A program made the translations under genes and the position numbers. This document shows, piece by piece, positions 1-5,990 of a stretch of 9,066 nucleotides of DNA (position 1 is the first letter of the stretch; every line of letters begins with the position of its first letter). The DNA comes from Glaciecola sp. UBA1851 (GTDB lineage Bacteria; Pseudomonadota; Gammaproteobacteria; Enterobacterales; Alteromonadaceae): positions 19,751 through 28,816 of the forward strand of contig DDIL01000148.1 in assembly GCA_002338515.1 (NCBI GenBank). The letters run 5' to 3'. The notes under the pieces are model-generated. The model did not search any database, was not told the DNA's origin, and saw only the letters and a list, made by a program, of their open reading frames with translations.

Positions 1-74
1 GCGGTAATCTCCCAAATCGACAGCAAAAGCCAGGGTGTTAATCAACTTCACTACGCTTTTTGGGAGATACTCGC
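1..74. repeat. Left-edge palindromic intergenic repeat
   Basis: The arm ATCTCCCAAA (7-16) is matched by the perfect inverted arm TTTGGGAGAT (59-68). A second short pair, AAAAGC (25-30) and GCTTTT (55-60), lies inside it. The first eight bases, GCGGTAAT, look like the second half of a hairpin cut by the window edge; a complete TTACCGC-TTCC-GCGGTAA hairpin lies at 9047-9064. AGATACTCGC (65-74) is the reverse complement of GCGAGTATCT at 8979-8988. This resembles the interspersed palindromic repeats of Alteromonadales, but family membership is inferred. One frame is open from 1 to a TAA at 88-90, so the tail of an upstream gene cannot be fully excluded. Confidence 0.5.
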
Positions 75-103
75 TTTACATTTATCCTAACGCATGCGAT
101 ATT
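75..103 (+). promoter_or_regulatory. Candidate sigma70 promoter of the ars operon
   Basis: TTTACA (75-80, five of six bases of the -35 consensus) is followed after exactly 17 bp by GATATT (98-103, four of six of the -10). Transcription would start near 110, inside the palindrome at 102-117. This is the usual arrangement for an ArsR-repressed promoter. The -35 box directly abuts the repeat word AGATACTCGC. Confidence 0.5.
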
Positions 104-117
104 TCACATATGTGAAA
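102..117. promoter_or_regulatory. Probable ArsR operator (16-bp perfect palindrome)
   Basis: TTTCACATATGTGAAA is a perfect 16-bp palindrome. It overlaps the last bases of the candidate -10 box and the expected transcription start. ArsR/SmtB dimers bind AT-rich inverted repeats in such positions, so autorepression of arsR-arsC-acr3 is the natural reading. It lies upstream of the likely arsR start. Confidence 0.6.
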
Positions 118-123
118 AAACGA

Positions 124-468
124 ATGTGTGTTATGGATCCTTGTAATTTTTTCAAATGCCTAGCCGACGACACCCGATTAAAATCACTCTTTTTGATTGC
201 CAAAACGGGTGAAGCCTGTGTTTGTGATTTAATGGAAGCGCTTGAATTAGACCAACCAAAAACTTCTCGACACCTTGCTCAACTGCGTAAATGCGGTATT
301 TTGCAAGATGAAAGGCGTGGTAAATGGGTGTTTTATAAGCTTCATCCTGAACTTCCTGATTGGGCACGAGGCGTTATTGTTGAAGCTGCTTTACATAATC
401 CTTCGTACTTTAATGATGCATTAAATAAGCTAATGGCATCACAATCATCTACTCTCAACTGCTGTTAA
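124..468 (+). CDS. arsR: ArsR/SmtB-family arsenite-responsive repressor
   Basis: This is a winged-helix metalloregulator that represses its own operon and releases DNA when arsenite binds. The start at 124 gives 115 residues. The in-frame ATG at 94 would lie upstream of the predicted transcription start and would put the operator inside the gene. The ATG at 133 (protein starting MDPCNFFKCLADD) matches E. coli-type ArsR best but has no visible ribosome site; 124 is preceded by a weak GAAAAAACGA. Visible features are the opening ADDTRLK, the metal-site helix GEACVCDL with the Cys-Val-Cys pair, the recognition segment QPKTSRHLAQLRKCGIL, and the wing GKWVFYKL. The third cysteine of the E. coli ArsR site (CVCDLC) is methionine here, and the protein ends in Cys-Cys. 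It is first in the operon, eight bases before arsC. Confidence 0.9.
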   Translation: MCVMDPCNFFKCLADDTRLKSLFLIAKTGEACVCDLMEALELDQPKTSRHLAQLRKCGILQDERRGKWVFYKLHPELPDWARGVIVEAALHNPSYFNDALNKLMASQSSTLNCC

Positions 469-476
469 TTAAGAAT

Positions 477-953
477 ATGTCTATGAAAATACTATATATA
501 TGCACGCACAATAGATGCAGAAGCATTTTGTCTGAAGCAATCACAAATCAATTAGCTAACGATTCAATTACTGCCAGAAGTGCGGGGAGTCAGCCAGCTG
601 GTGAGGTGCATCCTTTATCGCTGAAGTACCTTGCTGAATCCGGTTATTCAACTGACGGTTTAATCAGCCAATCGTGGGATGATTTTGAACGATTTGAGCC
701 AGATGTGGTGGTAACCGTTTGTGATTCTGCCGCAGGTGAAGCCTGTCCTCTGTACTTTGGTAACAGCTTGAAAGTGCATTGGGGTTTAAGCGACCCTTCA
801 AAAATACAAGGCAACGAATCTGAAATAAAACAGGCATTCTTAGCGTGTATTGAAGAAATTGCTGAGCGCGTAAAGAAGCTAGAGAGTATCGCGAAACAGA
901 ACTTGAATACATCAGATCTTAAGCAAGCGCTTGCGCAAGCGGGTGCCCAGTAA
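477..953 (+). CDS. arsC: Arsenate reductase, thioredoxin-coupled low-molecular-weight phosphatase type
   Basis: The enzyme reduces arsenate to arsenite in the cytoplasm for export by Acr3. The N-terminal P-loop CTHNRCRS (from residue 9) is the CX5R phosphatase-like active site. Cys82 (VTVCDSAAGEAC) and Cys90 match the relay cysteines of pI258-type ArsC that pass a disulfide to thioredoxin, followed by the family motif VHWGLSDPS. The first ATG (477) is reported, but the ATG at 483 is better spaced from the weak AAGAA at 471-475 and gives the usual MKILYIC start. At about 156-158 residues it is longer than the roughly 131-residue staphylococcal enzyme, because of a Gln/Ala/Lys-rich tail of about 25 residues. 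The tail's DNA (923-941) is made of overlapping palindromes. It is eight bases after arsR and so cotranscribed. Confidence 0.92.
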   Translation: MSMKILYICTHNRCRSILSEAITNQLANDSITARSAGSQPAGEVHPLSLKYLAESGYSTDGLISQSWDDFERFEPDVVVTVCDSAAGEACPLYFGNSLKVHWGLSDPSKIQGNESEIKQAFLACIEEIAERVKKLESIAKQNLNTSDLKQALAQAGAQ

Positions 954-1045
954 TGCCATTGAGTTTGGATGTTGCGTGTCTCACGCAAGGAAAAACCCTA
1001 GCTATTATGCAAGTATGCAGTGGTTCACAGTTATTCAGCGCGTGA
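953..1045 (+). CDS. Possible 30-codon micro-ORF coupled to arsC
   Basis: An ATG at 953-955 overlaps the arsC stop as TAATG, a common translational-coupling arrangement. It reads 30 codons to TGA at 1043-1045, about 26 bases before acr3. The peptide begins MPLSLDVACLTQGK and has cysteines at residues 9 and 22. No strong ribosome site is visible and I recognise no family. It could be chance, a leader affecting acr3 translation, or a decayed gene remnant in an otherwise unexplained 118-base gap inside the operon. Confidence 0.2.
   Translation: MPLSLDVACLTQGKTLAIMQVCSGSQLFSA
972..988. repeat. Intergenic hairpin between arsC and acr3
   Basis: TTGCGTG (972-978), loop TCT, CACGCAA (982-988): a perfect 7-bp stem. 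It is not followed by a T-run, so it is not a typical terminator. Between arsC and acr3 it could stabilise or process the mRNA or attenuate acr3. Confidence 0.4.
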
Positions 1046-1060
1046 ATCAAAAATCACTTT

Positions 1061-1065
1061 AAGGA
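1061..1065 (+). promoter_or_regulatory. Ribosome binding site of acr3
   Basis: AAGGA lies six bases before the ATG at 1072. It is the strongest Shine-Dalgarno in the ars operon and fixes the acr3 start, implying strong independent initiation on the exporter. Confidence 0.75.
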
Positions 1066-1071
1066 TTCGTT

Positions 1072-2088
1072 ATGGGATTGTTTGAAAGATATTTATCTAT
1101 TTGGGTAGGCCTTGCGATTGTGGTAGGCATTATTGCTGGCTCAATCATGCCTAGTGTGTTTACCGTTATTTCTACCCTTGAATTTGCGCACGTTAATATT
1201 GTGGTGGCAGTGCTTATTTGGTTAATGATTTATCCAATGATGGTGCAAATAGATTTTTCATCAATTAAAGACGTAGGTAAAAAACCAAAAGGTTTAGTGC
1301 TTACGTTAGTGATCAATTGGTTGATTAAACCTTTTACCATGGCATTTCTTGGTTGGTTGTTTTTTAAAGTGCTATTTGCCGATTGGGTTGACCCAGAAAC
1401 GGCCACTGAATATATCGCAGGCATGATCTTGCTAGGTGTGGCGCCTTGTACTGCAATGGTATTTGTTTGGAGCCAGATGACAAAAGGCGATGCAAATTAT
1501 ACGCTAGTACAAGTGTCAATTAACGACATTATTATGATTTTCGCTTTTGCACCCATCGCCGGTTTACTGCTTGGTGTCACCGATATTACGGTACCTTGGG
1601 ATACGTTACTTTTATCTGTCGTCTTGTATGTGCTTGTGCCCTTAGTTGCTGGCGCACTTACGCGGAAAAAGCTAGACCGTGGGCAAGACCATTCAAAAAT
1701 AGATAGATTCCTTGGCAAAATGAAGCCTTGGTCAATAATTGGTTTGTTAACGACCGTTACCTTATTGTTTGGTTTTCAAGCCGACACTATTTTATCTAAA
1801 CCTGAAGCCATAGTGCTGATTGCTATTCCTTTGCTTATTCAAACTTATGGTATTTTTGCCATAGCCTATTACATGGCTAAGCGCATGAAACTCCCTCACA
1901 ATGTTGCTGCTCCAGCTTGTATGATTGGCACATCCAACTTCTTTGAACTTGCCGTAGCGGTGGCTATTTCACTTTTTGGTCTTCACTCTGGTGCAGCTTT
2001 GGCAACGGTGGTAGGCGTATTGGTTGAAGTACCTGTTATGCTTTCGTTAGTATGGTTTGCTAATCGCACTAGGCACTGGTTTGCGTGA
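1072..2088 (+). CDS. acr3: Acr3-family arsenite efflux permease
   Basis: This inner-membrane permease expels arsenite, completing the ArsR-ArsC-Acr3 pathway. At 338 residues it is in the usual range for bacterial Acr3, with about ten hydrophobic helices. Family signatures are the N-terminal FERYLSIWVGLAIVVGIIAG, the segment MIYPMMVQIDFSSIK (from about residue 52), and GVAPCTAMVFVWSQ. In the last, Cys126 corresponds to the cysteine essential in characterised Acr3 proteins. SNFFELAVAVAI carries Glu292, matching a conserved functional glutamate. These motifs exclude the unrelated ArsB family. The start is supported by AAGGA at 1061-1065. It is the last gene of the operon, convergent with the LytTR gene 52 bases downstream, and I see no strong terminator between them. 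Confidence 0.95.
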   Translation: MGLFERYLSIWVGLAIVVGIIAGSIMPSVFTVISTLEFAHVNIVVAVLIWLMIYPMMVQIDFSSIKDVGKKPKGLVLTLVINWLIKPFTMAFLGWLFFKVLFADWVDPETATEYIAGMILLGVAPCTAMVFVWSQMTKGDANYTLVQVSINDIIMIFAFAPIAGLLLGVTDITVPWDTLLLSVVLYVLVPLVAGALTRKKLDRGQDHSKIDRFLGKMKPWSIIGLLTTVTLLFGFQADTILSKPEAIVLIAIPLLIQTYGIFAIAYYMAKRMKLPHNVAAPACMIGTSNFFELAVAVAISLFGLHSGAALATVVGVLVEVPVMLSLVWFANRTRHWFA

Positions 2089-2140
2089 TTTAATATAATA
2101 AATGACTTATTCAATTATCGTTGGGTTATGAAAAGCATTT

Positions 2141-2941
2141 TTAGTTAGAAAAATTTTCTAATAGTTGGGCAAAGTATGCCCTACTCACAGGTACTTGTTG
2201 ACCATTTTTTAATAAGACCGTACCTTGCCTACCGTTCTTTTTAATTGATTCAATTGCATCATATGCGACCCAGTGAGAGCGATGGATTTGCATCCCTTTC
2301 ACTGTGGATATTTCTTCTATTGCTTCTTTTAAAGAATACAAAATAAGTTGATGCCCCTTGCTTGTTACCACATCAATGTAATGAAGTTGCGATGACATAC
2401 TTAACACTTCACCTTGGAATTCGTTTTGAATTAACTGCATAAACGGATAGTTAGCTTTATCATCTTTCTTACTATACGGTTGGTTATCATTTACTTGCTC
2501 CACAACTTGTCTATTTACAAACTGCATGCCTGAAAGCCAAGGTAAGTTTAATAGTAACCATACTATTACGACGGGAAATACAACGCCTACCCATTCATCT
2601 AGAATTTCAATTAAGAAATGTTGCGGCCACCCTTCACCCACATAAAAAATATCAATAAACAAAGCTACAGGCGTGAATAAAGTTGCTCCAACAATGCCAG
2701 ATATTACTACTTGTTGCCAAGGCACCAAGTGAGTAAATGCATGCAACCTAGAAAGTAACAGATGAGAACCAATCAATAATCCCATAGGAATTAAGCTTTG
2801 CAGTTGCCACTGCAAAAAAAGCAATACAAAAAGCTCATCATTATTAGAAGAAATAAAGCTAAAAATCACACCAACAATAAAAGCAATGCCAAAAAAGTAC
2901 TTGTAAGGATTGATATCACCTAACGGAAACTGCCCACTCAT
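2141..2941 (-). CDS. Membrane-anchored LytTR-domain transcriptional regulator
   Basis: A 266-residue DNA-binding regulator fixed in the inner membrane. The N-terminal half has four likely transmembrane helices (about residues 14-32, 37-60, 75-98 and 110-134). A polar linker near 140-165 (VEQVNDNQPYSKKDDK) follows. The LytTR domain occupies roughly 167-266, with the typical pattern YIDVVTSKG, GMQIHRSHWVA, LLKNGQQVPVSRAY. There is no receiver domain, so the membrane part may be the sensor; the signal is unknown. It diverges from the outer-membrane barrel gene across about 100 bases, which makes that gene a plausible target. No good ribosome site is visible. Upstream there is a near-copy of its own first codons (2950-2964), described separately. 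Confidence 0.85.
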   Translation of the reverse strand: MSGQFPLGDINPYKYFFGIAFIVGVIFSFISSNNDELFVLLFLQWQLQSLIPMGLLIGSHLLLSRLHAFTHLVPWQQVVISGIVGATLFTPVALFIDIFYVGEGWPQHFLIEILDEWVGVVFPVVIVWLLLNLPWLSGMQFVNRQVVEQVNDNQPYSKKDDKANYPFMQLIQNEFQGEVLSMSSQLHYIDVVTSKGHQLILYSLKEAIEEISTVKGMQIHRSHWVAYDAIESIKKNGRQGTVLLKNGQQVPVSRAYFAQLLENFSN

Positions 2942-2964
2942 TCAAAAAGCTGCCCATTCATACA
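2930..2964. repeat. Direct repeat spanning the LytTR gene start
   Basis: CTGCCCACTCATTCA (2930-2944) and CTGCCCATTCATACA (2950-2964) match at 13 of 15 positions and start exactly 20 bp apart. The first copy covers the LytTR start codon. LytTR proteins usually bind two direct repeats about two helical turns apart, so this may be an autoregulatory site. It may instead simply be a short tandem duplication. Confidence 0.45.
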
Positions 2965-3030
2965 TAAAACATGACCGTAGCCATTTATTGGTTAAAACTA
3001 CGCCTATACTACTTGGTAATTATTACTCTT

Positions 3031-3035
3031 AGGGA
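3031..3035 (+). promoter_or_regulatory. Ribosome binding site of the beta-barrel gene
   Basis: AGGGA lies seven bases before the ATG at 3043. It decides for that start over the in-frame ATG at 2971, because only the later start leaves a clean signal peptide at the N-terminus. Confidence 0.7.
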
Positions 3036-3042
3036 TTTTATT

Positions 3043-3696
3043 ATGAAACATTTTTTATTTATTGCGCTTTTAAGTGTATTTTTCTATTCAACACAAGCAA
3101 CCGCGAAAGAATCTAACTGGTATATAAAACCTACTTTTGGCATTAGTCTATTATCTAATGAGAGTGCAAAAATTACCGATGTACTTGAGCAAACAGGCTC
3201 AACCAATATTGACGTCAGTAGCGGATTTAATGCTGGCATTGGAGCCGGTTATTTTTTGAATTCAAATTGGGCAGTAGAGTTATATTGGGAGTACAGAACC
3301 AATGACTCTGAAACCACATTGTCAGACGATTTAGTGTTTACTGATGGCAATTTTGCATCAAGCATTATTGCTACCAACGCTTATTATTATTTTGATAGTC
3401 ACTCTTCTTGGCAATACTTTTTAGGCGCCGGTTTAGCTATTACTCAAGAAATAGATATTGATTTGGAAGATGCTAACCTAGAACGCTCATTTTCTGGAAG
3501 CGGAGATGTTGGGTTTCAGCTAATTGGAGGGATTGAGTATTCATTAAATGACCAACTCCATATCCAAACTGAAGTGAGATATTTGAATTTTTCAGATATT
3601 GAGATGGATGCAGAAGAGAACGTCACAATTGGGTCATTCAGCAGTGTAAATTATACTCCTGTGAGCTTACAGGTAAATTTATTATATATGTTTTAG
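3043..3696 (+). CDS. Small outer-membrane beta-barrel protein (OmpA/OmpX-like porin family)
   Basis: The predicted 217-residue exported protein begins MKHFLFIALLSVFFYS, a signal peptide likely cleaved near ATA/KES (around residue 21). The mature part alternates short polar turns with aromatic-rich beta strands: WYIKPTFGISLL, AGIGAGYFLNSNWAVELYWEYR, ATNAYYYFDSHSSWQYFLGAGLAI, GFQLIGGIEYSLNDQLHIQTEVRYLNF. It ends PVSLQVNLLYMF, with the terminal Phe used by the BAM machinery. Eight strands are likely. The substrate or function is unknown; such barrels may be structural, adhesive or small porins. It is divergent from the LytTR regulator and convergent with the response regulator only 11 bases away. 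Confidence 0.8.
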   Translation: MKHFLFIALLSVFFYSTQATAKESNWYIKPTFGISLLSNESAKITDVLEQTGSTNIDVSSGFNAGIGAGYFLNSNWAVELYWEYRTNDSETTLSDDLVFTDGNFASSIIATNAYYYFDSHSSWQYFLGAGLAITQEIDIDLEDANLERSFSGSGDVGFQLIGGIEYSLNDQLHIQTEVRYLNFSDIEMDAEENVTIGSFSSVNYTPVSLQVNLLYMF

Positions 3697-3707
3697 TTTA
3701 TATAACT

Positions 3708-4397
3708 TTAATTATCCAAATTTTTTAGTTGGTAGCCAATATTGCTGATAGTGTGAAGTATTGGCTCACCTGACGCTGTTTCAAGCGCTTTTCTTAGTGC
3801 ATATAAATGAGATTTTAACGCATTGCTTTCTGGAGGTTCATCTCCCCAAACATGTTGAATTAAATCAGAGCGACCCACTGGATATGGATACTCGTTCAAT
3901 AATTTTTGCAGTAATGTGAAGCCTATTTTGGTCGTTTTGAATGATTGATTTTCCCATTTAGCTGTATATGCTTTGGTGTCTAAACACAGCTTTCCTTGTG
4001 TTATTTCTGTACTGGTGTGAAGTTGTGGGCGTCTTGCCATGGCTTCACATCGCAATACTAGTTCACGCAAGTCAAAAGGTTTGGTTATATAGTCGTCAGC
4101 TCCTTTGCCAAATCCTTTTACCTTATCTTCAAACGCGTCTCTAGCGGTGAGCATTAATATTGGCGTATTTGTTTTGCTTTGTTCTTTGATTTGAGTGCAT
4201 ACCTGTAGGCCATCAATATCAGGTAAATTTAAATCTAGAATAATCACATCGAAGTTGCCCTGCAAAGCTAAGTTAACACCAAGCTTACCGGTGGCTGCGT
4301 AGTCTACTTCCCAACTATGCCCTTCAAGAAAACTAATAATCTGTTTAGCAATTTCATGGTTGTCTTCCACCAGTAGCAGTTTCAATTTACGCTTCAT
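3708..4397 (-). CDS. OmpR/PhoB-family two-component response regulator (no kinase in window)
   Basis: A 229-residue cytoplasmic transcription factor. The receiver domain (about 1-120) has the acidic pair Glu11/Asp12, phospho-acceptor Asp55 in VIILDLNLPDIDG, Thr84 in LMLTARD and Lys106 in DDYITKPFD, so it looks fully phosphorylatable. The C-terminal winged helix (about 130-226) shows FKTTKIGFTLLQKLL, ALKSHLYALRKAL and HTISNIGYQL, close to the OmpR/PhoB type. No histidine kinase lies next to it. It is 123 bases downstream of the FadL-type gene on the same strand, either a separate unit or readthrough. No strong Shine-Dalgarno is visible. The regulated process is unknown. Confidence 0.92.
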   Translation of the reverse strand: MKRKLKLLLVEDNHEIAKQIISFLEGHSWEVDYAATGKLGVNLALQGNFDVIILDLNLPDIDGLQVCTQIKEQSKTNTPILMLTARDAFEDKVKGFGKGADDYITKPFDLRELVLRCEAMARRPQLHTSTEITQGKLCLDTKAYTAKWENQSFKTTKIGFTLLQKLLNEYPYPVGRSDLIQHVWGDEPPESNALKSHLYALRKALETASGEPILHTISNIGYQLKNLDN

Positions 4398-4520
4398 AAT
4401 ATAGATACTTTAAGCCATTTCATTTAACTAAAGTGTAAACGAAATTAGGTGATATCAGGGTGAAATTTTTGGCTACTGGTAATTTTTGTATCCGAATATT
4501 TATGTCGCTGAAAATACAGA

Positions 4521-5867
4521 TTAAAAATCTATACTGAAAAAGGCAACATAGCTAGATTTACTCGCATCTGAAATATCATTATTGTCACTTGCTGGGTAAA
4601 GGGGCACGCCAACGGCCGCATCAACTGCTCGTGTATCACTAATTCTAACTAAACCATCACCAAATTTAGCGTAACCTCCAAAACTAATTGGGAAGTCAGA
4701 AATTTTTGTATCATACGAGATACTCAAACCTACTAAGTCGATTACTTCTAGGCGCTGAAAAGGAACGGTTAAATCAATACTTGAATTAGCATTGTCTGTG
4801 AACACACCAAATTGTATGCTTTGGTAATCACTAAAGCGATAAGATATGCCCATTGCATAGTTAGTTATTGCGTCAAAGTCTAAGGTAATGTTTCTGGCAA
4901 ATTGGGTTAGGTTTTCTACTTTTTGGTCAACATCAAAATAATGAATAACGTCTGCACTTAATTGCCATCTATTAAAATCATATGCAAAACCAGTGGTTAA
5001 ATTTATTGGAAATTGTTGTTTGCAACAGGCCTCTTCAATATCATAGATTGCCGTTCTCACACCTGGAGTAGTTGGGTCAATGCCACTAACCGCAATAGTG
5101 GTGACAAATTCGTGCGATCTATCAATGACATAATATTTTGATAGTTTAGCACCTAAAGACAAGCCTTCTTTCCGATAAAGAATGGAAACTGAAGGCTCAG
5201 CCATCCAGTTTTCATCTGAAAACCTAGCGGTTGCTTGAAATCCAGTAGAAATGACGTTTTCTTCACTAAGAAATACTTGGTTAATTGCACCAGACGATTG
5301 ATCGGTTTGAAATGACCGCAACTGAATGCCCAGGCCCAATCCAATTGACCAATTTTCGTTTAAGGCCTTTCCGCCAGACAACTGAATTTGATAAGCGCTA
5401 TTGTCAATATCAATAGTGGCAAATTCAGTTTGAACTTGTGGAGCCGGTATTTCAGCCGTGGCTGGCAAATTATAGGTAGCCGAATTATTCGACCGTTCTT
5501 GGCTAAAATCTTTCACAATAAAGGCTGCACCTAAATGCCAGTCTTGCACTTTGTATTTTATGCCAAAAAACCCCGGTATGACTGAAAACGCATCTCTATT
5601 GAAATCATCTCCATTGCCAAACACATTTTCAAAGCTTGTTCGTTCCCATGCAAACGTGTTGATGGAAGCTAAGTTGCCTCGTTCAACATAAACTAATCCA
5701 GCAGGGTTATAATGAATAGCCGATAAGTCGTTAGCGACAGCTGTGAATGCTCCACCTAAGCCAATGGCATTTTTCCCTATTAATAAATTGTTGAAGTGAT
5801 ATTCATCGGCCCAAAGTGTGTGGCTGGTAGAAGCAATAATAGCTCCAATAATTAACTGCTTCTTCAT
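4521..5867 (-). CDS. FadL/OmpP1/TodX-family outer-membrane transporter
   Basis: At 448 residues it is the usual size for the FadL family, outer-membrane barrels that let long-chain fatty acids or other hydrophobic compounds enter. Residues 1-20 form a signal peptide ending TLWA. The mature N-terminus has the family hatch region, IGLGGAFTAVANDLSAIHYN followed by PAGL (Asn54-Pro55-Ala56). Later come strand-rich segments such as LNENWSIGLGLGIQL, WQLSADVIHYF and TNYAMGISYRFSDYQSIQFG, and the chain ends FSIDF with a terminal Phe. Cys281-Cys282 form an unusual vicinal pair in a predicted loop. The start is supported by AGGA (complement of 5874-5877). Substrate specificity cannot be read from sequence, so the symbol fadL is withheld. 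The acyl-CoA thioesterase at 6999-7568 fits lipid metabolism loosely. Confidence 0.9.
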   Translation of the reverse strand: MKKQLIIGAIIASTSHTLWADEYHFNNLLIGKNAIGLGGAFTAVANDLSAIHYNPAGLVYVERGNLASINTFAWERTSFENVFGNGDDFNRDAFSVIPGFFGIKYKVQDWHLGAAFIVKDFSQERSNNSATYNLPATAEIPAPQVQTEFATIDIDNSAYQIQLSGGKALNENWSIGLGLGIQLRSFQTDQSSGAINQVFLSEENVISTGFQATARFSDENWMAEPSVSILYRKEGLSLGAKLSKYYVIDRSHEFVTTIAVSGIDPTTPGVRTAIYDIEEACCKQQFPINLTTGFAYDFNRWQLSADVIHYFDVDQKVENLTQFARNITLDFDAITNYAMGISYRFSDYQSIQFGVFTDNANSSIDLTVPFQRLEVIDLVGLSISYDTKISDFPISFGGYAKFGDGLVRISDTRAVDAAVGVPLYPASDNNDISDASKSSYVAFFSIDF

Positions 5868-5888
5868 TTAACGTCCTAATAAGTTTCT

Positions 5889-5918
5889 ATCATATTGTTA
5901 AGTGCTATGGATCTTGAA
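5889..5918 (-). promoter_or_regulatory. Weak candidate promoter of the FadL-type gene
   Basis: On the minus strand, TTCAAG (5913-5918, three of six -35 bases) is followed after 18 bp by TATGAT (5889-5894, five of six -10 bases), ending 21 bases before the start codon. A poor -35 suggests activation or a chance match. Confidence 0.3.
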
Positions 5919-5990
5919 TTAATCTCACTTTGATTACTAGCTTTACAACTATCAGCTCATGAACTAGTGTAAATGTGGCATTTTTTGCTT

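Noticed and set aside
1..90. One frame stays open from base 1 to a TAA at 88-90, possibly the tail of an upstream gene
   Set aside because: Thirty codons without a stop is not significant, the peptide is not recognised, and the same bases form an inverted repeat of intergenic type.
94..123. Extra N-terminal codons of arsR from the ATG at 94
   Set aside because: They lie within the predicted promoter and operator, encode residues not found in ArsR families, and have no ribosome site.
644..988. Open frames on the minus strand opposite arsC
   Set aside because: arsC on the plus strand has unambiguous catalytic motifs; the antisense products are unrecognisable.
2145..2161. TTAGAAAA-A-TTTTCTAA inverted repeat as a terminator between acr3 and the LytTR gene
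   Set aside because: The stem is almost all A-T, lies within the last codons of the LytTR gene, and would be unstable.
4518..4530. AGATT-AAA-AATCT hairpin at the end of the FadL-type gene as a terminator
   Set aside because: A five-pair A/T-rich stem straddling the stop codon is too weak and no T-run follows.
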